A stretch of DNA of 64,000 nt from Allokutzneria sp. A3M-2-11 16 (GCF_024213555.1 NZ_JANAVO010000011.1:123164-187163); one strand, 5' to 3'; positions 27,122 to 38,295 are shown, counted from the first letter of the stretch. Made by a program: numbers and translations. The notes: generated by a model from the sequence alone, not told the origin.

Positions 27122-28521
27122 CCGGATTCCTCAACTGGCTGCAGCACTCCACCGGCGGGTTGCTGACCCTGTCCGGCGTGGGCATCGCCGTGCTGCTGCT
27201 GATGATCATCAAGTTCAAGGTCGAGCCGTTCATCGCGCTGCTGATCGCGGGCCTGCTGGTGGCGCTCGGCGCCGGGCTGTCCATCGAGGCGATCGTCGGC
27301 TCGGCGCAGAGCGGTAAGAACTCGCTGGTGGAGAGCGGGTTCGGCGGGGTGCTCGGGCACGTCGCGGCGATCATCGGCCTCGGCACGCTGCTCGGCGCGA
27401 TCCTGGAGGCATCCGGCGGCGCCGAGGTGCTGACCCGCAGGCTGCTCGGCGCGTTCGGGGAGAACCGGGCGCCGCTGGCGATGGGCCTGTCCGGCCTGAT
27501 CTTCGGCATCCCGGTGTTCTTCGACATCGGCATCTTCGTGCTGGCCCCGCTGGTCTACGTGGCCGCCCGGCGCAGCGGCCGCTCGATCCTGCTGTACTGC
27601 CTGCCGCTGCTGGGCGGCCTGTCGGTGATGCACGCGTTCCTGCCGCCGCACCCCGGTCCGGTGGCGCTGGCCGGGCTGCTGAAGGTGGACCTCGGCTGGC
27701 TGATCATCATGGGCCTGGCCTGCGCGATCCCCGCGTGGGTCGTCGGCGGCGTGCTGTTCCCGGCGTGGATCGGCAAGCGCATCCACATCCCGGTGGCCGA
27801 GGAGTTCGTCGAGGCGGCCAAGATCGCCGCGGAGAAGAACAAGGACCGCCAGGAGCCCTCGCTCGGCCTGGTCAGCTTCATCATCGGGCTGCCGCTGGTG
27901 CTGATCCTGCTGGCCACCTTCGGCAGCATCCTGCTCCCCAAGGGCAGGCTGCTGTCGGTGTTCACCTTCTTCGGCAGCCCGCCGGTGGCGCTGACCATCG
28001 CGGTGCTGCTGGCGTTCTGGCTGCTGGGCACCAGGCGCGGGATGACCGCCAAGGACATCGGCGAGCTCTCCGGCGCGGCGCTGCGCCCGGTCGGCATGCT
28101 GCTGCTGGTGATCGGCGCCGGTGGCTTCTTCGGCGCGGTGCTGTCGGCGACCGGCGTCGGCAAGGTGCTCGCGGGCACCCTGGCCTCGGCCGGGCTGCCG
28201 CTGATCGCGCTGTCCTACGTGATCTCCTGCGGCCTGCGCATCGCCCAGGGCTCGGCGACCGTGGCGATCGTGACCACGGCGGGCATCGTCGGCCCGCAGG
28301 TCGCCGAGGCCGGGCTGACGCAGCCGCAGCTCGCCCTGATCGGCGCGGCCATCGCGGCGGGCTCGATCATCGCCTCGCACGTCAACGACGGCGGGTTCTG
28401 GATCGTCTCGCGCTACTTCGGCATCTCCACGAAGGACACGCTCAAGACGTGGACCGTGCAGGAGACGATCCTGTCGGTCGTCGGGTTCGCCGTGGCCGCC
28501 GCGCTGATGGCGGTCGTATAG
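27118..28521 (+). CDS. GntP-family permease
   Basis: A 467-residue transporter with about 12 hydrophobic helices and the GntP features: IPVFFDIGIFVLAPLVY, MHAFLPPHPGPVA and a C-terminal HVNDGGFWIV. Family members take up gluconate, D-serine or other hydroxy/amino acids by proton symport. Here it overlaps the D-aminoacylase stop (GTGA), so its substrate is probably the D-amino or acyl-D-amino acid used by the operon, or an aldonate used with the KDG kinase. Confidence 0.92.
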   Translation: MTGFLNWLQHSTGGLLTLSGVGIAVLLLMIIKFKVEPFIALLIAGLLVALGAGLSIEAIVGSAQSGKNSLVESGFGGVLGHVAAIIGLGTLLGAILEASGGAEVLTRRLLGAFGENRAPLAMGLSGLIFGIPVFFDIGIFVLAPLVYVAARRSGRSILLYCLPLLGGLSVMHAFLPPHPGPVALAGLLKVDLGWLIIMGLACAIPAWVVGGVLFPAWIGKRIHIPVAEEFVEAAKIAAEKNKDRQEPSLGLVSFIIGLPLVLILLATFGSILLPKGRLLSVFTFFGSPPVALTIAVLLAFWLLGTRRGMTAKDIGELSGAALRPVGMLLLVIGAGGFFGAVLSATGVGKVLAGTLASAGLPLIALSYVISCGLRIAQGSATVAIVTTAGIVGPQVAEAGLTQPQLALIGAAIAAGSIIASHVNDGGFWIVSRYFGISTKDTLKTWTVQETILSVVGFAVAAALMAVV

Positions 28522-28530
28522 GTCAGGAAC

Positions 28531-28552
28531 TGACACCTATCGGTCCTACCGT
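28531..28552 (+). promoter_or_regulatory. TGACAC-N10-TACCGT promoter
   Basis: TGACAC (28531-28536) and TACCGT (28547-28552) have the same 10-base spacing as the GTCA/TANNNT boxes at 10487, 32573 and 36122. The ATG is 7 bases beyond, so the transcript should be leaderless. Confidence 0.45.
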
Positions 28553-28559
28553 TCGCGGT

Positions 28560-29045
28560 ATGACGACCTTCGAGAGCACCGAGCTGACGCGCACGCTGGC
28601 CGAACTCCGCGCCGGCGTGCGCGTGACGGTCCGCGACCTCACCGACGCCGACGTCGCCAAGCGCACCACGGTGAGCGAGCTGACCCTGGGCGGGATCATC
28701 AAGCACCTCACCCAGGGCGAGCGCGCGTGGACGCACATCATGTGCGCCCGCCCCGGCGTGCCGGACCGGATGTTCGACACCGGCCAGTACTACCTGGACG
28801 GCGAGTCGCTGGCGTCGCTGCTCGCGGACTACGAGGCAGCGGCGGCGGAGACCGACGCGGCGGTGGCCGCCCTGCTCGACCTGTCCGCGACGGTGCCCCT
28901 GCCGGAGTCGCCGTGGGACCCGGGCCTCCACTACTGGTCCGCGCGTCGCATCCTGCTCCACCTGATCAAGGAAACCGCTCAGCACGCCGGGCACGCCGAC
29001 CTCATCCGCGAGTCCCTCGACGGCGCCCAGTCCACCGGTGCCTAA
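28560..29045 (+). CDS. DinB/DUF664-family protein
   Basis: A 161-residue four-helix protein of the DinB/YfiT superfamily (DUF664 type). Candidate metal ligands: His in LGGIIKHLTQGERAW and the pair in ETAQHAGHADLIRE. Such proteins are metal-binding and may be thiol (mycothiol) S-transferases. It is separately promoted by the TGACAC/TACCGT boxes and is not part of the permease operon. Confidence 0.87.
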   Translation: MTTFESTELTRTLAELRAGVRVTVRDLTDADVAKRTTVSELTLGGIIKHLTQGERAWTHIMCARPGVPDRMFDTGQYYLDGESLASLLADYEAAAAETDAAVAALLDLSATVPLPESPWDPGLHYWSARRILLHLIKETAQHAGHADLIRESLDGAQSTGA

Positions 29046-29236
29046 GGGGAGATCTGGCAGTGGCGGCGGTAGGTCGACGGGTTGACGCCGTAGTGCGCCT
29101 TGAAGCGGCGGGTGAAGTGGCTCTGGTCCGGCCAGCCGACCTGCGCGCCAACCCGGGCGATCGGGTGGTCCGTCGACGCGAGGAGCACCGCGGCGGTCTC
29201 GGCCCGGTGGTGGGCCAGGCAGGACGTCGGCGGCAA
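29042..29236 (-). pseudogene. AraC-family regulator, C-terminal remnant
   Basis: Only the DNA-binding half survives: about 64 residues with the second AraC helix-turn-helix (RVGAQVGWPDQSHFTRRFKA, then YGVNPSTYRR). The ligand-binding N-terminus is missing; upstream sequence turns into repeats. It ends 4 bases inside the DinB-like gene. Probably a non-functional relic. Confidence 0.7.
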
Positions 29237-29517
29237 CCCGTGGTATTCCCCAACCCACCTGAAACGTCGCCAACCGCCCGCGCGGCACGGGGTTGGGCAT
29301 CGTTAACGACCGCTGGGGCCGGGGTTGGGTGGTCTTGAAGACGCACCAACCCCGGCCACGGTCATGGCGGGCTGTGCCCACGGCGGCCACGGCGGCCACG
29401 GCGACGGCGGGTGTCGTCGCAGCAGTCGCGATCGTGACGGTCGCGGTCACTGTGGTCGTGACGGTTGGGTCGGTCGTGACGGTTGGGGAGCGGCGGGCGT
29501 GTGGCTGGGGTCGAGGG
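29237..29517. repeat. hairpin and low-complexity region downstream of uvrA
   Basis: No gene is seen. GGCCGGGGTTGG and CCAACCCCGGCC (about 29318-29359) make a long stem around TCTTGAAGAC, the core of the CTTCAAG repeats at 41-265, and could terminate uvrA. From about 29375 to 29490 short degenerate repeats (CGGCCACGG; GTCGTGACGGTTGG) follow. Confidence 0.5.
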
Positions 29518-32478
<2,961 letters not shown>

Positions 32479-32572
32479 GGGGGTCCCTTCAAGGCTGCTT
32501 GGGGTGGCGGCGGGCGGCCCGCTCCCGGGGTGGGGGTCCACCGGGGCGAGCGTCCACAACTGGCCGGGTCCC

Positions 32573-32595
32573 ATGCTAGGCGGGGGGTCTGACAA
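32573..32595 (-). promoter_or_regulatory. RecA-NDp/PafBC-type promoter of uvrA
   Basis: On the minus strand TTGTCAGAC, eight bases, then TAGCAT. This fits TTGTCRGTG-N8-TANNNT, the LexA-independent DNA-damage promoter of mycobacteria activated by PafBC. It lies about 95 bases upstream of the chosen uvrA start, and repair genes such as uvrA are known members of that regulon. Confidence 0.75.
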
Positions 32596-32622
32596 TCTCG
32601 GATTCCCGCCCGTTCGTGCAGG

Positions 32623-33960
32623 TCAGGCGCGGTCTTCGACGACCGTCCGTTCCAAGACTACGTCCTTGGTCTCCCGGGAACGAACGAACACGACCAGGCT
32701 CACCAAGCACAGGACCGCGATGTACCACGGGTACAGGTGCGCCGAGCCGACCGCGCCCAGCTGCTCGACCACCAGCGGCGCCGTGCCGCCGAAGATCGCG
32801 ACGGTCAGCGCGTAGGGCAGGCCGATGCCCGCGGTGCGGACCTCGGTCGGGAAGAGCTCAGCCATCGCGGTCGGCGCGACCGCTCCGTACAGCGCGAAAA
32901 GTAGCAGCCCCAACGTCATGCTCAGGAACAGCGACCACGCGGACGCGTTCAGCAACGAGAACAGCGGGACCACCAGGAGCACGTACCCGGCGGCGAACCC
33001 GATCAGCAGCGGCCGCCTGCCGATCCGGTCGGAGAGCGCTCCGAACAGCGGCAACACCGCGATCATGATGAGCTGCGCCGCGGTCGAGGCCCACAGCGCG
33101 TCCGTCTCGCCGACCTTGTGCGCGGACTTCGCGTAGGTGGGCAGATATACCGCGAACGTGTAGTACGCGATGGTCGCGCCCGCCGTGAAGCCGACGACCT
33201 TGAGCGCTGCCAACGGATACCGGCGCAGCACCTCCAGGGTCGGCCGGGTGACCTTCCGCTCGCGGCCGCCGGACAGGTACGCCTCGGTCTCCTCCAGGGT
33301 GCGCCGGAGGTAGAGGCCGTAGACCCCGAGCAGCGCGCCGATGAAGAACGGGATGCGCCAGCCGCCGTCGACGAGCCCCTGCTTGCCCATGACCGACACG
33401 AGCACCGTGGCGAGCAGCGTCGCGGCCAGGGTGCCCAGCACGTTGCTGACGTAGATGAAGCTGGAGTACAGGCCACGCCTGCCGGGCGGGGCCAGCTCGG
33501 CGAGGTAGGTCGACGCCGCCGCGAACTCGCCCCCGGTGGACAGCCCCTGCGCGATCCGGCCGAGCAGGAGCAGCGCCGGTGCCAGCGCCCCGGCCTGCTC
33601 GTAGGTCGGCGAGACCGCGATGACCAGGCTGCCGCCCGCCATCAGCAGCACGGACAGGGTCAGCCCGGCGCGGCGGCCGTGCCGGTCGGTGAACGCGGCG
33701 AGCAGCATTCCGCCCAGCGGCCGGAAGAAGAAACCGACCGCGAAGACCGCCAGGGTGCTCAGCGTCGCGGTGAGGCCGTCACCGCCCTTGGGGAAGAACT
33801 GGGCGGAGAAGTAGACCGCGAAGATCGCATACGCGTTCCAGTCGAACCATTCGAGGCCGTTGCCGATCGAGGCGGCGACGAGTCCGCGCCTGCGGTGCTG
33901 GGGTGCTGCTTCGCTGCTCACGGGCGCCTCCGCGGGCTCGGGACCGACTGGCACCAGCAT
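32623..33960 (-). CDS. MFS transporter, metabolite:H+ symporter type
   Basis: A 445-residue transporter with 12 predicted helices. It has the MHS-subfamily start IGNGLEWFDWNAYAIFAVYF, the loop motif FFFRPLGGMLLAAFTDRHGR and RIAQGLSTGGEF. These symporters carry alpha-ketoglutarate, citrate, proline/betaine or shikimate-like substrates. The substrate cannot be told from the sequence and no pathway gene is adjacent. ATG 33960 is the best start, though its Shine-Dalgarno is weak. Confidence 0.9.
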   Translation of the reverse strand: MLVPVGPEPAEAPVSSEAAPQHRRRGLVAASIGNGLEWFDWNAYAIFAVYFSAQFFPKGGDGLTATLSTLAVFAVGFFFRPLGGMLLAAFTDRHGRRAGLTLSVLLMAGGSLVIAVSPTYEQAGALAPALLLLGRIAQGLSTGGEFAAASTYLAELAPPGRRGLYSSFIYVSNVLGTLAATLLATVLVSVMGKQGLVDGGWRIPFFIGALLGVYGLYLRRTLEETEAYLSGGRERKVTRPTLEVLRRYPLAALKVVGFTAGATIAYYTFAVYLPTYAKSAHKVGETDALWASTAAQLIMIAVLPLFGALSDRIGRRPLLIGFAAGYVLLVVPLFSLLNASAWSLFLSMTLGLLLFALYGAVAPTAMAELFPTEVRTAGIGLPYALTVAIFGGTAPLVVEQLGAVGSAHLYPWYIAVLCLVSLVVFVRSRETKDVVLERTVVEDRA

Positions 33961-34110
33961 TGAACGCGGATTTCCGCGGGGATACTCCGGACTTCCAGTC
34001 CGTGGGACGGACAAAACAGGCAGCATCCACGATCGGGTGGTACCCGAACGGGGAAGTCCCACCTAGGCTTGCTGATTCCATCCGAGCACCTTCCAGCGGG
34101 GAGGAACGCC

Positions 34111-34911
34111 ATGGCAGGCACTGAGACCGGATCGCGTGACCGCGCCGTACGGGCCAGGGTCCCCAGGCCGCGGATGAGCGCGGACGAGGCCGTGAGACGC
34201 GCAAACGATGGCCTCTCCGCACTGGAGCACGCGACCGAGCGCCTGCTGGACACCGTGGCGGGACTCGACGAGGGGACCATCCGCGGTGCGAGCGCCCTGC
34301 CGGGCTGGAGCCGCGGGCACGTCATCGCGCACCTCGCGCGCAACGCCGACGCGCTGCTGAACCTGCTGACGTGGGCCAGGACCGGCGTCGAGCACCCGAT
34401 GTACGCGAGCCGGGCGGACCGCGACGCGGACATCGACGAGGGTGCCCGGCGGTCGGGGCGGTTGCTGCGGGAGGACCTGATCGCGGCGTGCGAGCGCTTC
34501 TCGGCCGCGGCCCGGTCGTTGCCGCCGTCCGGCTGGCGGGCCGAGGTGGTCGTCGGTGACGGCTGGCCGCTGACCGGCCACGAGATCCCGTGGCTGCGGG
34601 TGCGCGAGGTGTGGATCCACCTGGCCGACCTGCGGTGCGGCTTCGACCTGGTCGACCTGCCGGAGGAGGTGCAGGAGGAGCTGATCGACGACGCCGTCGC
34701 GCACTACGACGGCATGGCGGGCGTGCCGTCCTTCACCCTGCGCGCGGACCTGGCCGACGGTTCTCAGCGGGAGTGGATCGTGAACGGCACCAACGATTCC
34801 TCCGTCGGTGCGGTGCGCGGCGACGCGATCACCGTGCTCGCGTGGTTGACCGGCCGCGGCGACGCGAGCGCCCTGTCCGGGGACGCGCCGAGGCTGCCCG
34901 ACTGGATCTGA
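34111..34911 (+). CDS. maleylpyruvate isomerase-type mycothiol-dependent enzyme
   Basis: A 266-residue protein with an N-terminal DinB-like four-helix metal-binding domain (ALPGWSRGHVIAHLARNADALLNL; later REVWIHLADLRCG) and a C-terminal MDMPI domain. Members use mycothiol, often for maleylpyruvate isomerisation. No other gentisate genes are near, so the reaction is uncertain. ATG 34111 follows GGGGAGGAA. Its last 148 bases overlap the convergent acyltransferase reading frame. Confidence 0.88.
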   Translation: MAGTETGSRDRAVRARVPRPRMSADEAVRRANDGLSALEHATERLLDTVAGLDEGTIRGASALPGWSRGHVIAHLARNADALLNLLTWARTGVEHPMYASRADRDADIDEGARRSGRLLREDLIAACERFSAAARSLPPSGWRAEVVVGDGWPLTGHEIPWLRVREVWIHLADLRCGFDLVDLPEEVQEELIDDAVAHYDGMAGVPSFTLRADLADGSQREWIVNGTNDSSVGAVRGDAITVLAWLTGRGDASALSGDAPRLPDWI

Positions 34912-36056
34912 CCCGCCACGCCGGTGCGGACCGCCCAGCCGAGGCGGACCGCGAGCGCGAGCCGCATCGTGCGCAGCACCTGCACGCGCGCGGCGCGGCG
35001 CAGTGGCGGGACGGCGGCCGTGAGCGCGTCGTAGATGGGCTGCTCGACGAAGCGCGTGAGCAGCCACCCGAGGGCGATCGCCGCGCCGACGACGAGGACG
35101 AAGCGGGGCCACGACCCGACCCCGACGTCGACGAGCCTGCGCGCCAGGATGTACCCGAGCTCCTGGTTGACCAGGTAGACGCCGTAGGAGATCCCCGCCA
35201 GCCACCTGATCGGCTTCTTGACCGCGCGGATCGGCGCGATGTCCCAGTCGGGCCCGAGCGCGGCGAAGCACATGAGGACGACCATGACGCCGACACCGAT
35301 CGAGGACGGGATGTCGTGGCCGAGCTGGACGATCTGGGCGTACACCGCCGCGCCCAGCAGTGCCAGGGCGTGCACCGCGCCGACGCGCCTGGTCGACCAC
35401 AGCCAGATCGTGATGCCCACGGCGAAGAAGTGCGCGTGGTGCAGGACGAGCGCGCCGAAGATCCGCTCGATGAAGGGGTCGTTGAGGAACCAGCGCAGCC
35501 CGAGCGGGACCAGGATGATCGACCACGCGAGCACCGGGACCGCCCGCCCGCGCACCAGTCCCGAGCCCGCGAGCGCCGCGGCCGCGATGAACGCCGGGAT
35601 CTGGATCGTCAGCGTCCAGTACGAGAAGTCGACGTAGGCGACGCCGATCCAGGGCTGCATCAGCATCATGTTGGGCAGGATGTCGCTGGCCTGCACGGCT
35701 TTCCAGCCCGCGGGCGCCACCAGCCTGATCGCCGCGAAGGTGAGCAGGACCGCGAACAGGTACACCGGGATCAGCCGGGCGAGGCGGTGTTTGAGGAAGT
35801 AGATCGCCGGGCGGCGGGCCAGCGTCACGCACACGAAGTACGCGGAGATGATCAGGATCGAGTTCGCGCCGATCTGAAGGGTGAACGCCCAGGGAAGCCC
35901 GCCGAGCTCCGGGTGGCTGTGCGGCGCGGTGTTCGTGGCGTGCTGCACCACCACGGCGAGAATGGCCACGACGCGGAGCACATCCCAGCTGATCCGTCGG
36001 CCGGACCGTCGCCGGGGGCGCTCTGGGGCGGTTCGCGAGTTCAGCACGGCACTCAC
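34764..36056 (-). CDS. acyltransferase-3 family membrane protein
   Basis: A roughly 430-residue integral membrane protein of the OafA/acyltransferase-3 family: about ten hydrophobic helices, the start ISWDVLRVVAILAVVVQHA with the conserved His, and GISYGVYLVNQELGY near the end. These enzymes O-acylate sugars or lipids at the membrane. The start is uncertain: GTG 36056 precedes the Arg-rich N-tail, GTG 36134 is in frame further up. The last about 50 residues are read antisense through the end of the isomerase gene and look unlike the family. Confidence 0.85.
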   Translation of the reverse strand: MSAVLNSRTAPERPRRRSGRRISWDVLRVVAILAVVVQHATNTAPHSHPELGGLPWAFTLQIGANSILIISAYFVCVTLARRPAIYFLKHRLARLIPVYLFAVLLTFAAIRLVAPAGWKAVQASDILPNMMLMQPWIGVAYVDFSYWTLTIQIPAFIAAAALAGSGLVRGRAVPVLAWSIILVPLGLRWFLNDPFIERIFGALVLHHAHFFAVGITIWLWSTRRVGAVHALALLGAAVYAQIVQLGHDIPSSIGVGVMVVLMCFAALGPDWDIAPIRAVKKPIRWLAGISYGVYLVNQELGYILARRLVDVGVGSWPRFVLVVGAAIALGWLLTRFVEQPIYDALTAAVPPLRRAARVQVLRTMRLALAVRLGWAVRTGVAGQIQSGSLGASPDRALASPRPVNHASTVIASPRTAPTEESLVPFTIHSR

Positions 36057-36121
36057 TGGGGGCTGGGGAACATGATCTACGGCGGTAAGCCTAGAGCCGC
36101 CGCCTGAAGCGGAGCTGAGGG

Positions 36122-36144
36122 CCGTCACGTCCACCGGCTACCGT
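36122..36144 (+). promoter_or_regulatory. GTCA-type promoter of the leaderless metallo-hydrolase gene
   Basis: CCGTCACGT, eight bases, TACCGT (36139-36144); the GTG start is 8 bases downstream. Only the GTCA core and spacing agree with the RecA-NDp pattern, so this is the weakest of the set. Confidence 0.4.
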
Positions 36145-36152
36145 GTGCTCCC

Positions 36153-36830
36153 GTGGACGTAGCTGACACCTACACGGGGCATGTCGACGCAGGTGGGGCC
36201 GCCGCGCGGCGCACCCTCGACGAGTTGACGATCACCAAGCTGTCCGTCGGTCCGATGGACAACAACGCATACCTGCTGGTGTGCAGGCAAACCAACGACG
36301 CCGTGCTGATCGACGCGGCGAACGACCCGGAGCGCCTGTCCGACCTGCTCGGCCACGACGCCGACCGGCCGCAGCTGCGCACGATCATCACCACCCACCG
36401 GCACGGGGACCACTGGCAGGCCCTCGGCGCCGTCGCGGGCGCCACCGGCGCGAAGACCGCCGCGCACCCCCTGGACGCCCCCGAGCTGCCGGTCCCCTGC
36501 GACCTGCTGCCCGAGCACGGCGACACGCTGAAGGTCGGCGCGTGCGTGCTGGAGGTCATCCACCTGCGCGGGCACACCCCCGGCTCCATCGCCCTGCTCT
36601 ACCGCGACCCGGCGGGCCACCCGCACCTGTTCACCGGCGACAGCCTTTTTCCGGGCGGGGTCGGCAAGACGTGGTCGCCCGAGGACTTCGAGTCGCTGAT
36701 CGAGGACGTGTCCTCGCGGATCTTCGACGCGCTGCCGGACGACACCTGGTTCTACCCCGGCCACGGCGACGACTCCACCCTCGGCGAGCAGCGCCCGCAC
36801 CTCGCGGAGTGGCGCGACCGGGGTTACTGA
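36153..36830 (+). CDS. MBL-fold metallo-hydrolase (glyoxalase II-like)
   Basis: A 225-residue beta-lactamase-fold hydrolase. The metal site is plain: THRHGDHW (HxHxDH), the downstream His in RGHTPGS, Asp in FTGDSLF and His in YPGHGDD. It resembles hydroxyacylglutathione hydrolase; in actinomycetes the thiol would probably be mycothiol. GTG 36153 is leaderless given the -10 at 36139. A decayed copy of its 3' half lies at 39140-39262, at the far side of the island that follows. Confidence 0.93.
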   Translation: MDVADTYTGHVDAGGAAARRTLDELTITKLSVGPMDNNAYLLVCRQTNDAVLIDAANDPERLSDLLGHDADRPQLRTIITTHRHGDHWQALGAVAGATGAKTAAHPLDAPELPVPCDLLPEHGDTLKVGACVLEVIHLRGHTPGSIALLYRDPAGHPHLFTGDSLFPGGVGKTWSPEDFESLIEDVSSRIFDALPDDTWFYPGHGDDSTLGEQRPHLAEWRDRGY

Positions 36831-36841
36831 GCGGCACGGTG

Positions 36842-36869
36842 GACGGGCTGCCAACCGGGGTAGCCCGTC
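36842..36869 (+). terminator. terminator of the metallo-hydrolase gene
   Basis: GACGGGCT and AGCCCGTC (about 36843-36869) pair around a short GC loop, followed by GGGTTTCG. Confidence 0.6.
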
Positions 36870-36902
36870 GGGTTTCGTCGACGAACTCCGCCGCTTCGGG
36901 AG

Positions 36903-37340
36903 TCAGGCCACCTCGGAACCGTGATCGCCGAGCTCGTTCATCAGCCTTCGAATATCGACCGAGTCCTTCGGCCGCCCGAGCACCTTCTTGTACCTCAACA
37001 CATCAGGCAGCGGGGCGAAGCGGAGCCCTTCGATCACATCGGCGCGGTCGATCAGGCTTCGGACGTCCCACTCCTCGGATATCCACCGGTTTGAGAACTG
37101 AAGGCGGCCGCTCCAGAAGGTCCAGACGCGATCACCGGTGATGTCCCCGGTCGACGGGCAGCCGCACGCGGACACGCGGCGCCACACCTCGCCACAGGCA
37201 ACGATGTCCAGATCGGGCACGTCATCTCGCAGACCGTGCGCGAGCAGGGGTCCGCTGCCGAAGATGACGAACTCGTCCGGGTTGAAGTAGAAGTCGCGGA
37301 GCCGCTGGATCAGGCGGTTGTCCGACAGGCGAGTCGACAT
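36903..37340 (-). CDS. nucleotidyltransferase-like protein
   Basis: A 145-residue protein with a minimal nucleotidyltransferase pattern: FVIFGSGPLLAHGL (G-S) followed 10 residues later by PDLDIVACG (D-x-D). This is the core of the MNT/AadA-like fold; an activity is not proven. The last third (LPDVLRYKKVLGRPKDSVDIRRL) resembles the C-end of nucleotidyltransferase-domain toxins and of AbiEii-like proteins, which could place it in a defence or toxin role. ATG 37340 is one base after the upstream stop, so it is third in an operon with a membrane protein and a Crp regulator. Confidence 0.65.
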   Translation of the reverse strand: MSTRLSDNRLIQRLRDFYFNPDEFVIFGSGPLLAHGLRDDVPDLDIVACGEVWRRVSACGCPSTGDITGDRVWTFWSGRLQFSNRWISEEWDVRSLIDRADVIEGLRFAPLPDVLRYKKVLGRPKDSVDIRRLMNELGDHGSEVA

Positions 37341-37341
37341 G

Positions 37342-37584
37342 TCAGTTCCCCTCAGCGGGAGGTTCGTCGGCATCACCCGGCTTGGCGAGCTTGCTGTAAG
37401 CCCGGATGATCGCCGGTCGCTCACCAGGCGCGCTCCCCCTGAGCGCGGTGACGAAGCGGCGTGTTTCGGACGACTCGCTGATCCGGTGCCTCAGCAGGAG
37501 AAACAGGTGCTTGGCGACGGTCGTCGCAGCGAGCACTGCTGCTACCCATCCCGCACTGCCGATCAGGTTCCAGGGCATCCACAC
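37342..37584 (-). CDS. small membrane protein, hypothetical
   Basis: An 80-residue protein with one N-terminal membrane helix (LIGSAGWVAAVLAATTVAKH) and a basic, then acidic, cytoplasmic tail. No family recognised. It lies 3 bases after the Crp/Fnr gene and ends one base before the nucleotidyltransferase-like gene; the three are almost certainly one transcript. Confidence 0.65.
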   Translation of the reverse strand: MWMPWNLIGSAGWVAAVLAATTVAKHLFLLLRHRISESSETRRFVTALRGSAPGERPAIIRAYSKLAKPGDADEPPAEGN

Positions 37585-37587
37585 ACC

Positions 37588-38265
37588 TCATATCGCCGCT
37601 ATGCGGTTGCCGCAGCTGATCGCTTCGAGCGCTTCCCGGTCGCGGACTGCCAGGGACTGTCGCCCTGTGGTGAGGATTCCGTTCTCCTTGAAGGCGCGGA
37701 TGACCTTCTTGACCGAGTCCAACGATGCCCCGGTGAGGCTCGCGAGATCCGCCTGGCTGAGCCGGAACTCCACACCTGCGTACACCTGCTTTCCCAAGCC
37801 AGTCCCCATCAGCTCCACCAAGGCCTTCGCCAACCGTTGCTCCACGGCGAGCTCCGATTCCGCGACCTTCTTCGTCGCCTGTTCGAGGCGCTCATCGGCG
37901 GCGAAGATCTGTGCGTGCATCGCCCGCGGATTGGCGTACATGAACTCCAACCAGGCAGACGCGGGTAGATGGAGAACCTCGACTTCACCCAGGGCGACCA
38001 CGCTCGCCGACCGGGGCTTGCGCCGAAACGCGGCCATTTCCCCCACCACGTCGCCGGGACCGCGGACCGCCACGATCCGACCCGGCACACCGACGACCAC
38101 CTTGACGTGGCCTTTGCGGATCAGCAGCGCGAAGCTGGTGCCCTCTCCCTCCTGGATGAAGACATGCCCCTCCTGTCGCCGCAGAACCGTGCCGACCCCC
38201 TCAAGCCGGAGAAGATCCTCGCCTGTCAGGAGGGGCGATCCCGGCTCATAAAAACCTTCTTCCAT
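37588..38265 (-). CDS. Crp/Fnr-family transcriptional regulator
   Basis: A 225-residue regulator: cyclic-nucleotide-binding fold (about 20-130, with GDVVGEMAAFRRKPRSASVVAL where GE and RSA are the phosphate-binding residues), dimer helix, and a Crp helix-turn-helix (LSQADLASLTGASLDSVKKVI). It probably binds cAMP or a related nucleotide. A perfect 13-bp inverted repeat touches its ATG, leaving no room for a Shine-Dalgarno and suggesting autoregulation. It leads the three-gene operon. Confidence 0.9.
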   Translation of the reverse strand: MEEGFYEPGSPLLTGEDLLRLEGVGTVLRRQEGHVFIQEGEGTSFALLIRKGHVKVVVGVPGRIVAVRGPGDVVGEMAAFRRKPRSASVVALGEVEVLHLPASAWLEFMYANPRAMHAQIFAADERLEQATKKVAESELAVEQRLAKALVELMGTGLGKQVYAGVEFRLSQADLASLTGASLDSVKKVIRAFKENGILTTGRQSLAVRDREALEAISCGNRIAAI

Positions 38266-38295
38266 TGAGTTGAGTGTACTTTTACACTCAACTCA
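38266..38295 (-). promoter_or_regulatory. perfect 13-bp palindrome at the Crp/Fnr start codon
   Basis: TGAGTTGAGTGTA (38266-38278), CTTT, TACACTCAACTCA (38283-38295). It begins at the base next to the ATG. A Crp/Fnr-dimer operator or an mRNA hairpin over the start are both possible. Confidence 0.7.
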
